From Pseudomonas bharatica CSV86 (GTDB taxonomy: Bacteria; Pseudomonadota; Gammaproteobacteria; Pseudomonadales; Pseudomonadaceae): a stretch of DNA of 64,000 nucleotides. Below are positions 9,220 to 18,587 of the stretch, one piece after another; positions within the stretch are counted from its first letter, which is position 1; each line of letters begins with the position of its first letter. The notes beneath the pieces are model-generated. The model made no database searches and was not told where the DNA came from. It saw only the letters and a program-made list of their open reading frames with translations. The position numbers were made by a program, and so were the translations under genes. Location of the stretch: assembly GCF_000319305.2 (NCBI RefSeq), contig NZ_AMWJ02000002.1, positions 1,750,001-1,814,000 of the forward strand, in the 5' to 3' direction.

Positions 9220-9238
9220 TTTCAAAATTGTTTTGAAA
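9220..9238. promoter_or_regulatory. Likely LysR operator, 19-bp dyad
   Basis: TTTCAAAA-TTG-TTTTGAAA is a perfect 8-bp inverted repeat around 3 nt, four bases upstream of the LysR start and 82 nt from the divergent dehydrogenase. Its size and the T-N11-A pattern suit a LysR binding site. Confidence 0.65.
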
Positions 9239-9320
9239 GTTTCTGCGGTTTTAGCGGCTTTTAACCAGAAACAAAAGGATCAATGATGGCGCTCATCCAC
9301 TTCTCAATTAGGAATCACCG

Positions 9321-10334
9321 ATGAAAGCCATTGCTTACTACCAGTCGCTGCCGATCGAAGACGCCGCCGCCCTGCAAGATATCGAACTGCCCGCTCCGCA
9401 ACCGGGCCCACGCGACCTGCTGGTGGAGGTCCGGGCGATCTCGGTCAACCCGGTGGACACCAAGGTCCGCCGCAACGTCCAGCCGGAAAACGGCACGGCC
9501 AAGGTGCTGGGCTGGGACGTAGCCGGCGTGGTCAAGGCCGTGGGCAGCGAAGTCAGCCTGTTCCAGCCGGGCGACAAGGTGTATTACGCCGGTTCCATCG
9601 CCCGCGCCGGCGGCAACAGCGAGTTGCATGTGGTGGACGAGCGCATCGTCGGCCATATGCCGAAAACCCTGGGCTTCGCCGAGGCCGCGGCACTGCCGCT
9701 GACCGCCATCACCGCCTGGGAACTGCTGTTCGAACGCCTGCAGATCGCTGAAGGCAAGGAAGACCTGGGCCAGAGCCTGCTGATCGTCGGCGCCGCCGGC
9801 GGCGTCGGCTCGATCCTGACCCAACTGGCCAGCCAGCTCAGCGGTCTGCGCGTGATAGGAACCGCGTCGCGTCCGGAAACCCAGGAGTGGGCCCGCGAGC
9901 TGGGCGCCGACCTGGTGGTGGACCACCGCCAGCCGCTGGCCGAGGCCCTGCGCAGCGCAGGGGTGCAGCAAGTCACCCATGTCGCCAGCCTGACCCAGAC
10001 CGACCAGCACCTCGATCAACTGGTCGAGGCACTCGCTCCGCAAGGCAAGCTGGCCCTGATCGACGATCCGCAACAGCTCGACGTGGCCAAGCTCAAGCGC
10101 AAGAGCCTGTCGCTGCATTGGGAGTTCATGTACACCCGTTCGCTGTTCGAAACCCCGGACATGCTGGAGCAGCACAAGCTGCTGGAGCGGGTTGCCGAGC
10201 TGATCGATGCGGGCACTCTGAAAACCACCCTGGGCGAGCACTTCGGCACCATCAACGCAGAGAACCTGCGCCGTGCCCACCAGCTGCTGGAAAGCGGGGC
10301 GGCCAAGGGCAAGATCGTGCTCGAAGGCTTCTGA
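9321..10334 (+). CDS. Zinc-type alcohol dehydrogenase family oxidoreductase (quinone-reductase-like)
   Basis: 337-aa medium-chain dehydrogenase/reductase. GroES-like N-terminal half with VRAISVNPVDTKVRR, Rossmann half with LLIVGAAGGVGSILTQLASQ at about 155-175. The catalytic-zinc Cys/His set of true alcohol dehydrogenases is not seen, as in NADPH:quinone oxidoreductase-like members. Probably reduces quinones or enones. It is the expected target of the divergent LysR regulator. Confidence 0.87.
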   Translation: MKAIAYYQSLPIEDAAALQDIELPAPQPGPRDLLVEVRAISVNPVDTKVRRNVQPENGTAKVLGWDVAGVVKAVGSEVSLFQPGDKVYYAGSIARAGGNSELHVVDERIVGHMPKTLGFAEAAALPLTAITAWELLFERLQIAEGKEDLGQSLLIVGAAGGVGSILTQLASQLSGLRVIGTASRPETQEWARELGADLVVDHRQPLAEALRSAGVQQVTHVASLTQTDQHLDQLVEALAPQGKLALIDDPQQLDVAKLKRKSLSLHWEFMYTRSLFETPDMLEQHKLLERVAELIDAGTLKTTLGEHFGTINAENLRRAHQLLESGAAKGKIVLEGF

Positions 10335-10445
10335 CTACCCGACGCATGGCATGACCGCTAGTCCGCGATTTGCTCCAGGTCATGCCGCAGCCGGGAAACT
10401 CGCGCCTACAATCCAGCGACCTTTGCCAACCGGAGGTGTGCCGCG

Positions 10446-10613
10446 ATGAAAGTAGTGCTCGAGGCAACAGGCAAGAAACCGGACCGCCCCTGGCAGGTCC
10501 GGCTTGACCAGCATGTCGTGGGTTTTCGCAGCGAGGCCGAGGCCCGGGCCTTCATCGATACCTTGCAGGCGCGGATCCGCGCACCGCACCCCTTGTTCAG
10601 GCAGGCCGGCTGA
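10446..10613 (+). CDS. Small conserved-looking protein, 55 aa
   Basis: Begins MKVVLEATGKKPDRPWQVRL and ends FRQAG. A good ribosome site (GGAGGTG, about 8 nt before the ATG at 10446) and coding-like composition support it. No signal peptide or membrane span; function unknown. Its last 17 nt overlap the 3' end of the convergent transporter gene. Confidence 0.65.
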   Translation: MKVVLEATGKKPDRPWQVRLDQHVVGFRSEAEARAFIDTLQARIRAPHPLFRQAG

Positions 10614-11777
10614 GCGGGAGGCGACGGGTCAGGGTTGCTGCCGTGACCGCGGCCACCCCGCACAGGGTAATGACGATGGCCATGGGCATCGCGCTGCCGT
10701 CGTGCAAAACCCCACCAGGGCCGCTGCGCCCGCAGCGACGCTGAACTGCAGGCATCCCAGCAACGCCGAGGCACTCCCGGCCCTCGCGCCCTGCCCGTTC
10801 ATGGCGCAGGCCGAAGCATTGGGGATGATGCCGCCGAGGCTGGCAATGCACACGAACAGCGGAATCAGCAGCGGCCACAAGGCTTCGGTATGCAGCGCAC
10901 TGATGCCCAGCAGCACCAACCCTGCCGCCAGGTACAACCACACCATCCGCGCCAGCAGCAAGGCCGGGCCACGCTTGGCAAGCAGGCGCGCGTTGATCTG
11001 CGCTACCAGGATGAAGCCAGCCGCATTGGCGCCGAACAGCCAGCCATAATGTTCGGCCGGCACCCCGTAGAGCTTGATGAAGACGAACGGCGAACCGGCG
11101 ATATAGGCGAACATCCCGGCCATGGAGATGCCGCCGGTAATGGCATGGCCGAGGAAGCGCGGATCCTTCAGCAGGCGCCAGTATTGGCCCAGTGCACCGG
11201 ACAGCGGCGGACGCGGCTGGTTGGCCGGCAGGCTTTCCGGCAGACCAAGGGCCACGGCCAGGGTACAGAGGGCGCTGAACAGGGTCAGGGCGATGAAGAT
11301 CGACTGCCAGCCATACAGGTTGACCAGCAGCCCGCCCAGCATCGGCGCGAGGATCGGTGCCAGGCCCATCACCAGCATCAATTGCGAGAAGACCTTGGCC
11401 GAGCCCACCGCATCGCATTTGTCGCTGACGATGGCACGGGACAGGACCATTCCGGCGCAGCCGCCAAGCGCCTGGACGAAGCGGGCAATGACCAGGGCAT
11501 CGAGGGTGGGAGCGTAGGCGCAAGCCAGGGACGCGGCGGTGAACAGCACTACCCCGCCGAGCAGCGGAATGCGCCGGCCGAAGCGGTCGGCGATTGGCCC
11601 GTAGGCGAGCTGGCCGATGGACAGGCCGAGGAAATACGCGGCCAGGGTGCTCTGGATATGTTTTTCGTCGGTGCCGAAGGCCAGCGCCATGGCCGGGAAG
11701 CCAGGCAGATAGAAGTCGATCGCCAACGGCCCGAACGCACTGAGGGCGCCGAGGATCAGGATGGTATGCAGGTTCAT
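10597..11777 (-). pseudogene. Bcr/CflA-type drug-resistance MFS transporter, frameshifted
   Basis: 12-span major facilitator of about 393 aa. The first frame reads MNLHTILILGALSAFGPLAI, then DFYLPGFPAM, GQLAYGPIADRFGRR (motif A) and FVQALGGCAG, and runs to AALVGF. At the G4 run (10710-10713 on the + strand as C4) the frame is lost. The next frame supplies VLHDGSAMPMAIVITLCGV and the basic C-terminus, ending at 10597. One added base restores the normal protein. If the indel is real, only the last membrane span is lost. Confidence 0.85.
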
Positions 11778-11865
11778 GGGAATCCGTAGCTAGCTAAGCA
11801 AGTTGGCTAGTCTACCGGGGCTCCAAGGGAAAGAGGTGAAAATTCGAAAGGCTGATCGCGCACGT

Positions 11866-11952
11866 TGTGGGAGCGGGTTCACCGGAGCGCCGAACCGCCG
11901 CGATTGCAGTAGTGAATCCACCGACGTCATCGCGGGTGAACCCGCTCCCACA
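11866..11952. repeat. REP-type inverted pair (GGGTTCACC variant)
   Basis: TGTGGGAGCGGGTTCACC and its inverted partner GGTGAACCCGCTCCCACA face each other with about 50 nt between. This is a variant of the Pseudomonas REP family, distinct in its core from the other copies in the window. It sits between the transporter start and copZ. Confidence 0.8.
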
Positions 11953-11973
11953 GGGTATGTGATCGCTCCCGGA

Positions 11974-12171
11974 TCAGATCACCCGGGCCTCATACCCCTC
12001 GTCGCGGATCAGTTCAAGAATCTGCTCCGCTGGCAATTCACTCTTCACCGAGACCTGCTTCTGTGCCAGATCCACCTTGACCTCCGCTGCCGCGTCCTCG
12101 CGCTGCACCGCGTTGGTCACGGCCTTGACGCAGTGACCACAGGTCATTCCTTCCACGTTGAATACTTGCAT
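11974..12171 (-). CDS. copZ: Copper chaperone CopZ (heavy-metal-associated domain)
   Basis: 65-aa single HMA domain, MQVFNVEGMTCGHCVKAVTN, with the metal-binding CGHC motif at residues 11-14. Delivers Cu(I) in the cytoplasm, probably to the CopA ATPase encoded nearby. A complete CueR-type promoter lies upstream (12201-12231), so copper induction is expected. Length and fold positions match the family. Confidence 0.93.
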   Translation of the reverse strand: MQVFNVEGMTCGHCVKAVTNAVQREDAAAEVKVDLAQKQVSVKSELPAEQILELIRDEGYEARVI

Positions 12172-12200
12172 CGTCGTGACTCCTGGTTGGATTTGTCTGC

Positions 12201-12231
12201 AGTCTCAAGCTTGCCACCGGGGCAAGGTCAA
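12201..12231 (-). promoter_or_regulatory. CueR-type promoter of copZ
   Basis: Minus strand: -35 TTGACC (12226-12231), 19-nt spacer with the dyad CTTGCCCCGGTGGCAAG, -10 GAGACT (12201-12206). Same architecture as the copA promoter at 12701. The dyad in an over-long spacer is the known CueR signature. Confidence 0.85.
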
Positions 12232-12317
12232 GTTTGCCGTGATGCTGCCGGGCTGGAAATCCTTGCCCGGGTCGGCCAAGCTGCGTGCTTGTCGATTTAT
12301 CAGCAGGAGTTTCAGCC

Positions 12318-12704
12318 ATGGGCAAGGCAGCACTCGGCCTTCTCGCTCTGCTCGGATGGTCCAGCCAGGTTCCCCTGGCCAGCGCCGCAGCTCCCACCGA
12401 TTACAGCGTGATGATCATTTCCCGCGAGCGCCTGGAGGTCGCCACGTCCTGCGAGATCGGGATCTACCTCAACGACCAGCTCACCGGGCGCCTTTTCCAG
12501 GAAGAGTCCACCTCCTTCAACCTGCCTCCGGGCGATGTGGATGTGCGCCTGCGCCTGTTGCCGGGCCAGGCCCCGGGTTGCAACAACGGCATCGAGAATC
12601 AGAAGGCCCAGCGCTTCACCCTCAAGGCCGGGCAAGTCATCAAGTACCGCATCGCAATGAGCGAAACCGGCCTTTACCTGAAACAGGCCGCCCTGGGCTA
12701 TTGA
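12318..12704 (+). CDS. Secreted protein of unknown function in the copper cluster
   Basis: 128 aa; the ATG at 12318 follows CAGGAG. An N-terminal signal peptide (hydrophobic GLLALLGW stretch, likely cleavage after ASAA near residue 26) points to the periplasm. The mature part, with CEIGIYLNDQLTGRLF and LPPGDVDVRLRLLPGQ, looks like a small beta-rich domain with two Cys. I do not recognise a characterised family. Its end overlaps the -35 of the copA promoter, so it precedes but is not obviously part of the copA transcript. Confidence 0.75.
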   Translation: MGKAALGLLALLGWSSQVPLASAAAPTDYSVMIISRERLEVATSCEIGIYLNDQLTGRLFQEESTSFNLPPGDVDVRLRLLPGQAPGCNNGIENQKAQRFTLKAGQVIKYRIAMSETGLYLKQAALGY

Positions 12705-12731
12705 CCTTGCCAGCATGGCAAGGTTGATGCT
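12701..12731 (+). promoter_or_regulatory. CueR-type promoter of copA
   Basis: -35 TTGACC (12701-12706), dyad CTTGCCAGCATGGCAAG (12706-12722) and -10 GATGCT (12726-12731) with a 19-bp spacer. This is a textbook MerR/CueR copper promoter 28 nt before the copA start. Confidence 0.88.
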
Positions 12732-12758
12732 GGAGGCCAGTCCACGGAGGAGAGCCCC

Positions 12759-14962
12759 ATGCCCGAGTCAATCACCTTCGACCTGCCGATCGGCGGCATG
12801 ACCTGCGCCAGTTGCGCCGGTCGGGTCGAACGCGCGCTGAAGAAGGTCCCCGGTGTGCAGTCGGTGAGCGTCAACCTCGCCAACGAACGCGCCCATATCG
12901 AAACCGCCCCAGGTCTGGAAGGCACCACGCTGATCGCCGCCGTCGAGCGCGCCGGCTACAGCGCCAGCCTGGCGCAAAGCGAAACAGCTAGCCGTGACGA
13001 CAGCGAACGACGCCTGCGCAACGAGCGTTGGGCGGTGGCCCTGGCCGTTCTGCTGGCGCTGCCGCTGGTGTTGCCGATGCTCCTGCAGCCCTTCGGTATC
13101 AGCTGGATGCTCCCTGCCTGGGCGCAGTTCGCCCTGGCCACGCCGGTGCAGTTCATCCTCGGCGCGCGCTTTTACGTCGCGGCCTGGAAAGCCGTACGCG
13201 CCGGGGCCGGCAACATGGACCTGCTGGTCGCACTGGGCACCAGCGCCGGCTATGGCCTGAGCCTGTACGAATGGTCCCGGGCCATGCCGGGATGATGCCG
13301 CACCTGTATTTCGAAGCGTCCGCAGTGGTGATCGCCCTGGTCCTGCTGGGCAAGTACCTGGAAAGCCGTGCCAAGCGCCAGACCGCCAGCGCCATCCGCG
13401 CCCTCGAAGCGCTGCGCCCCGAACGGGCCGTGCAGGTAGTGGACGGCGTCGAACGCGATGTACCGATCAGCGTCCTGCGCCTGGACGACCTGGTGCTGGT
13501 CAAGCCCGGCGAGCGTTTCCCGGTGGACGGGGAAGTGGTCGAAGGCCAGAGCCATGCCGACGAAGCCCTGATCAGCGGCGAAAGTCTGCCAGTGCCGAAA
13601 CGGCCCGGCGACCGTGTCACCGGCGGTGCGATCAACGGTGAGGGCCGGTTGCTGGTGCGCACCCTGGCACTGGGCACGGAAACCGTGCTCGCCCGGATCA
13701 TCCGCCTGGTGGAGGACGCCCAGGCGGCCAAGGCGCCGATCCAGAAGCTGGTGGACCGGGTCAGCCAGGTGTTCGTCCCGGCGGTGCTGGTCCTGGCCCT
13801 GGTCACCCTGGTCGGCTGGTGGCTGGCCGGTGCCCCGCTGGAGGTGGCGCTGATCAATGCCGTCGCCGTGCTGGTCATCGCCTGCCCCTGCGCCTTGGGC
13901 CTGGCTACGCCGACTGCGATCATGGCCGGCACCGGGGTCGCCGCGCGCCACGGCATCCTGATCAAGGACGCCGAAGCCCTGGAACGGGCCCATGCGGTTA
14001 ACCGCGTGGTATTCGACAAGACCGGCACCCTGACCTCTGGCAGCCCGCGCATCGTCCACCAGCACGCGGTGGACGGTGACGACGCCGGCCTGCTGCAACT
14101 GGCCGGGGCCCTGCAACGTGGCAGCGAACACCCGCTGGCGAAAGCCGTGCTGGACGCCTGCGCCGAACGAAACCTGAACGTCCCTGATATCCATGATAGC
14201 CAGTCCCTCACCGGTCGCGGTATCGCCGGCACGCTCGACGAACGAGCCCTGGCCCTGGGCAACCGCCGCCTGCTCGACGAAAGCGGCCTGCAACCCGGCG
14301 CGCTGGCGGACGACGCCAAGGCCTGGGAAGCCGAAGGCCGCACCCTCTCCTGGCTGATCGAGACCGCCCCGCAGCCCCGCGTACTGGGCCTGTTCGCCTT
14401 TGGCGACAGCCTCAAGCCGGGCGCGGAGCAAGCGGTCAGGCAACTGGCGCAAACCAACATCACCAGCCACCTGCTGACCGGCGACAACCGTGGCAGCGCC
14501 AGCGTGGTCGCCAGGGCCCTGGGCATCGACGACGTGCACGCCGAGGTGCTGCCAGCGGACAAGGCCGCGCACGTGGCTTCATTGAAAGCGTCCGGTGTGG
14601 TGGCCATGGTCGGCGACGGTATCAACGACGCCCCGGCCCTGGCCGCCGCCGATATTGGTATCGCCATGGGCGGCGGTACCGACGTGGCCATGCAGGCGGC
14701 CGGCATCACCCTTATGCGCGGCGATCCGCGCCTGGTCCCGGCGGCGCTGGACATCAGCCGCAAAACCTACGCAAAGATCCGCCAGAACCTGTTCTGGGCC
14801 TTTATCTACAACCTGATCGGCATCCCCCTGGCCGCCTTCGGCCTGCTCAACCCGGTGCTGGCCGGCGCGGCCATGGCCCTGTCCAGCGTCAGCGTGGTGA
14901 GCAACGCCCTGCTGCTGAAAACCTGGAAACCTGAAACACCAGCGGAGGAACACAAGGCATGA
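12759..14962 (+). pseudogene. copA: Copper-exporting P1B-type ATPase CopA, frameshifted
   Basis: Inner-membrane Cu(I) efflux ATPase, about 735 aa if restored. One N-terminal HMA domain with MTCASCAG, membrane spans, the CPC ion site (VIACPCALGLATPTAI), phosphorylation loop DKTGTLTSG, SEHPLAKAV (HP motif) and the hinge VGDGINDAPALAAADIGIAM. The first frame stops at 13293-13295 after EWSRAMPG. The rest continues in another frame from MMPHLYFEASAVVIALVLLG. One extra G in the run at 13289-13291 would fuse them. The break falls in a membrane-segment loop, so if real the pump is dead. CueR promoter upstream; stop overlaps cueR (ATGA). Confidence 0.9.
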
Positions 14963-15357
14963 ACATCGGTCAGGCAGCCAGGCGCACCGGCCTGAGCGCA
15001 AAGATGATCCGCTACTACGAATCGATCGGCCTGCTCAAGCCCGCCGCACGCAGCGACAGTGGCTATCGCCTCTACAGCCAGGACGACCTGCACAGCCTGA
15101 CCTTCATCAAGCGCTCGCGGGACCTGGGGTTCTCGTTGGAGGAAGTGGCTAAGCTGCTGACCCTGTGGCAAGACCGCCAACGCGCCAGCGCCGATGTAAA
15201 GGCCCTGGCTAGCGAGCATATCGCCGACCTGAACCGGCGCATCGAGGAACTGGTGAGCCTGCGTGACACCCTGAGCGAACTGGTCGCCCACTGCCACGGC
15301 GACGACCGCCCCGACTGCCCGATCCTCAAGGATCTGGCAGCCGGTTGCTGTCACTGA
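14959..15357 (+). CDS. cueR: Copper-responsive MerR-family activator CueR
   Basis: 132 aa. HTH at residues 1-70 (MNIGQAARRTGLSAKMIRYY, GYRLYS), dimer helix, then the metal loop CHGDDRPDC (Cys spacing typical of CueR Cu(I) sites) and a CCH tail. Activates copA and copZ through the two dyads found here. Overlaps the copA stop by 4 nt, so it is autoregulated with copA. Confidence 0.93.
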   Translation: MNIGQAARRTGLSAKMIRYYESIGLLKPAARSDSGYRLYSQDDLHSLTFIKRSRDLGFSLEEVAKLLTLWQDRQRASADVKALASEHIADLNRRIEELVSLRDTLSELVAHCHGDDRPDCPILKDLAAGCCH

Positions 15358-15392
15358 ATACTGCACTCCAGTGCGCCGCGGATACTGTCTGG

Positions 15393-15470
15393 GCTTGCCA
15401 GCGATGAGGCCGGCCCGGGCAATGATGTGGTCAGATCGGGCCAAATCGCTGGCAAGCCAGCTCCCACAGG
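15393..15470. repeat. REP inverted pair
   Basis: GCTTGCCAGCGATGAGGCC and its inverted form GCTGGCAAGCCAGCTCCCAC about 30 nt apart; same family as the copies at 15564, 22208, 30977, 52901 and 59238. Sits after cueR. Confidence 0.85.
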
Positions 15471-15563
15471 GTCTGCTGTGGCCCGGACCTTCTCTTCCGG
15501 CAACTGATCGGCGATGAACACCATCACGCTTTCCCTTGCCTCGCCCTCGGCCCACGCGGGATC

Positions 15564-15640
15564 CCTGTGGGAGCTGGCTTGCCAGCGATTGCGATAGTGA
15601 GCCCACCGCCGTGGTCGCTGGCAAGCCAGCCCACAGGGGG
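15564..15640. repeat. REP inverted pair
   Basis: CCTGTGGGAGCTGGCTTGCC followed by the inverted partner TCGCTGGCAAGCCAGCCCAC. A second REP pair within 200 bp, so 15358-15661 is a REP-only intergenic stretch between cueR and the convergent RIO kinase gene. Confidence 0.85.
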
Positions 15641-15661
15641 CCGCGTTCATGCTTTAAAGGG

Positions 15662-16555
15662 TTACTGCGCCCAAGGTGGCGGCGGCTCTTCACCCTTGAC
15701 CGGGCCGCGCTCGGCGTCCTCGCGGCCGGCGCGGCGGCGGGCGTCCTCGAACTTCGCCGCTTCGATCTCGCGCATCACGCCACCCACGTCGGCAACGTGG
15801 TCATCGTCCTTCCAGCTGCCGGTCAGGACGCTGTCCGGCTGCAACTTGCCTTCCTGGTACAGCGCCCACATTTCCCTGGCGTAGCGGGTCTGCTTGAGTT
15901 CCGGGGCGAACCGCCCGAAGTAGTGGGCCATGTTCGCCACGTCCCGCTCCAGCATGCTGAAGGCGTGGTTGTTGGCCGCCGCATCCACGGCCTGGGGCAG
16001 GTCGATGATCACCGGCCCGTCCGGCCCGAGCAGCACGTTGAATTCGGAAAGGTCGCCATGCACCAACCCGGCGCAGAGCATCAGCACGATCTGGCGAATG
16101 ATGAAGGCATGATATTCGCGGGCCTGGTCGGCTTCCAGGTGCACATCGTTGAGTCGCGGTGCGGCCTGGCCATCTTCGTCGGTGACCAGTTCCATCAACA
16201 GCACGCCGTCGAGGAAATCGTAGGGTTTCGGGACCCTCACCCCGGCACTGGCTAGGCGGAACAGGGCCGCCACTTCGGCGTTCTGCCAGGCTTCCTCGGC
16301 TTCCTTGCGCCCGTACTTCGAGCCCTTGGCCATGGCCCTGGCCTGGCGGCTGTTGCGCACCTTGCGTCCTTCCTGGTACTCGGCGGCCTGGCGGAAGCTT
16401 CGCTTGTCGGCTTCCTTGTACACCTTGGCGCAGCGCAACTGACGCCCGCAGCGCACCACGTAGACCGCTGCTTCCTTGCCGCTCATCAGCGGGCGCAGCA
16501 CTTCATCGACCATCCCGTCTTCGATCAGCGGTTCTATCCGTTTGGGAGTCTTCAT
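15662..16555 (-). CDS. RIO1-family protein kinase
   Basis: 297 aa starting MKTPKRIEPLIEDGMVDEVL. Kinase-fold motifs: SGKEAAVYVV (ATP loop), Lys in CAKVYKE, catalytic loop HGDLSEFN and metal-binding IIDLPQAV. RIO kinases are small atypical Ser/Thr kinases/ATPases; in archaea and eukaryotes they act in ribosome maturation, while the bacterial role is unclear. C-terminal tail ends PPPPWAQ. Monocistronic by appearance, flanked by REP repeats on its 3' side. Confidence 0.88.
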   Translation of the reverse strand: MKTPKRIEPLIEDGMVDEVLRPLMSGKEAAVYVVRCGRQLRCAKVYKEADKRSFRQAAEYQEGRKVRNSRQARAMAKGSKYGRKEAEEAWQNAEVAALFRLASAGVRVPKPYDFLDGVLLMELVTDEDGQAAPRLNDVHLEADQAREYHAFIIRQIVLMLCAGLVHGDLSEFNVLLGPDGPVIIDLPQAVDAAANNHAFSMLERDVANMAHYFGRFAPELKQTRYAREMWALYQEGKLQPDSVLTGSWKDDDHVADVGGVMREIEAAKFEDARRRAGREDAERGPVKGEEPPPPWAQ

Positions 16556-16675
16556 CGGCTTTTGTTCTTGCTCCTGTCTGCCACTGAATTGGGGTGCCTC
16601 TTTAGGCGAGGCGCACACGATATATCAAGCGCCCTGCCGGTATCGGTGCCGAAGCGAAGGCCACATGGTTTCAAT

Positions 16676-17476
16676 TTACGTCAGCTCATTCCCGGAACAG
16701 TTCCCCGGGGTCGCGCCGAACAGCCCCTTGAAGGCGGCAATATACGCCGAGGTTGAATCGTAACCGCATCCCAATGCCGCCTGCGTGACACTCTGGCCTT
16801 GCTCCAGGGACTCCAGCGACGACAGCAGGCGCATGCGCTGGCGCCAGGCGCGGAAGCTCAGGCCCGTCTCGCGCTGGAACAGGCGCATCAGGGTCTTTTC
16901 CGAACGCCCCAGGCGCTGCGCCCAATGCTCCAGGTTGTAACCCTGCTCGGGGTTTTCCAGCAATTGGTTGCATACCTCCAGCAACCCCGGATGCTGCGGC
17001 AACGGCAGGGAAAAGCCGACCTCGGGCAAGGTGCGCAACTGATCGAGCAAAACCTGGACCAGATGGGCTTCGTCACTGTCGCCTTGCGCATAGTCCACCG
17101 GGTATTGGCAGAACTGCTTGATCAACTCCCGGGCCAGCGGCGTCACCTCCAGCACCCGGCAATGCCCCGGCGCCCAGGCCGAATCGCTGCGGCGCACATA
17201 CAGGCTGCGCATCTCCGCGCGAGTCGAGGTGATCACCTCGTGCTCGACCCCGGCCGGTATCCACACGCCCCACTGCGGCGGGGCGAAGTAACTGCCCTCG
17301 GCGGTGTACACCCCGAGCACGCCACTGATGGCGTAGGAAAACTGCACCCAGTCATGCCGATGCCGTGTCGTCCACGACCCCGCACCGAGGCTCTCGGCCC
17401 GCGCGTACAGCGGTCGGGGCAACTCGCTCAGGTCGGGAATCCGACGGGGAGCGCCGTTTTGTCCGTTAGTCGGCAT
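16676..17476 (-). CDS. AraC-family regulator with N-terminal cupin
   Basis: 266 aa. Cupin-like sensor domain (HRHDWVQFSYAISGVLGVYT, PAGVEHEV) then a C-terminal double HTH (LGRSEKTLMRLFQRETGLSF, ALGCGYDSTSAYIAAFKGLF). The type often represses or activates a neighbouring transporter. It is divergent from the BASS transporter gene, 85 nt apart, which is its probable target. Confidence 0.87.
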   Translation of the reverse strand: MPTNGQNGAPRRIPDLSELPRPLYARAESLGAGSWTTRHRHDWVQFSYAISGVLGVYTAEGSYFAPPQWGVWIPAGVEHEVITSTRAEMRSLYVRRSDSAWAPGHCRVLEVTPLARELIKQFCQYPVDYAQGDSDEAHLVQVLLDQLRTLPEVGFSLPLPQHPGLLEVCNQLLENPEQGYNLEHWAQRLGRSEKTLMRLFQRETGLSFRAWRQRMRLLSSLESLEQGQSVTQAALGCGYDSTSAYIAAFKGLFGATPGNCSGNELT

Positions 17477-17561
17477 CGCTTGGCCTTATGTCGCAAGACG
17501 GAAAATCCCTTGCAGGTTAACGTCACGGCTGATTATTACAAGATGATTCGAAGGTCCGCCT

Positions 17562-18587
17562 ATGCAAGCATTCAAGCACCTCAAGCGCGTGGTCACCGAC
17601 TGGTTCCTCTGCGGCATGTTCCTCGCCACCTTCCTCGCCTGGCTGTTCCCGCATTTCGGCGCGGCAGGCGGGGCCATGCACGCCGAATATGTGATCAATA
17701 TCGGCGTGTTCGTGGTGTTCTTCCTGCACGGCATCAACCTGTCCAGCGAGCAGATTCGCCACGGCCTGAAGAACGTGCGCCTGCACGTCATGGTGCAGGT
17801 CTTCACCTTCGTGGTCTTTCCGCTGCTGTGGCTGCTGGGCAAAAGCGTCATCGGCAGCCAGCTCCCGGCCTTGCTGATGCTCGGTTTCCTCTACCTGTGC
17901 GCCCTGCCTTCGACCATTTCGTCTTCGGTGGCGCTGACCGGCAGCGCCGGTGGCAACGTACCGGCGGCGATCCTCAACGCCAGCCTGTCGAGCGTGCTCG
18001 GCATCTTCATCACCCCATGGCTGTGCAGCCTGGTGGTAGGCAGCGGCAGCGACGGCATCGACCTCGGCGCGACCTTGCTCGACCTTTGCGCCCTGCTGCT
18101 CGCGCCGCTATTGCTGGGCCAGGTGCTGCGCCCCTGGCTGGGCAGCTTCTTCGCCAGGCACAAGCGCTACACCAACGTGATGGACAAGGTGGTGATCCTG
18201 CTGCTGGTGTATGCCGCGTTCTGCAATTCGATGATGTCCGGCATGTGGCAGCAACAGGGGCTGTCGGTGCTGATCACTGCCTTCGTCGGCAGCGCGCTGA
18301 TCCTCGCCCTGGTGCTCTGGCTGACCACCCGCACCGCACGCGCCCTGCACTTCAACCGGGCCGACGAGATCGCGGCGGTGTTCTGTGCCAGCAAGAAGTC
18401 GCTGGCGGCGGGTGCACCGATGGCCGCGCTGATCTTCGGCGCGCACCCGGGCCTGGGCCTGATCCTGCTGCCGATCATGATCTACCACCCGCTGCAGTTG
18501 ATCGTCTGCTCGATCATGGCCGAGAGCTATTCCAGCCAGGCCAAGGCCGCCGCCGCAAAGAGTCCGGAGCTGGTCAACGCTCGATGA
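17562..18587 (+). CDS. BASS-family (bile acid:Na+ symporter-like) transporter
   Basis: 341-aa inner-membrane protein with about nine to ten hydrophobic segments. Family marks include LCALPSTISSSVALTGSAGG (the discontinuous-helix region) and CASKKSLAAGAPMA near 285-298. Matches the SBF-like/YfeH branch; substrate unknown, probably an organic anion. Its 3' end overlaps the convergent thiolase by 14 nt. Confidence 0.87.
   Translation: MQAFKHLKRVVTDWFLCGMFLATFLAWLFPHFGAAGGAMHAEYVINIGVFVVFFLHGINLSSEQIRHGLKNVRLHVMVQVFTFVVFPLLWLLGKSVIGSQLPALLMLGFLYLCALPSTISSSVALTGSAGGNVPAAILNASLSSVLGIFITPWLCSLVVGSGSDGIDLGATLLDLCALLLAPLLLGQVLRPWLGSFFARHKRYTNVMDKVVILLLVYAAFCNSMMSGMWQQQGLSVLITAFVGSALILALVLWLTTRTARALHFNRADEIAAVFCASKKSLAAGAPMAALIFGAHPGLGLILLPIMIYHPLQLIVCSIMAESYSSQAKAAAAKSPELVNAR

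Noticed and set aside
12993..14962. A 644-codon frame starting inside copA as a separate ATPase
   Set aside because: Its first part is out of frame with copA and meaningless; only from MMPHLYFEAS does it match, which shows a frameshift in one gene.
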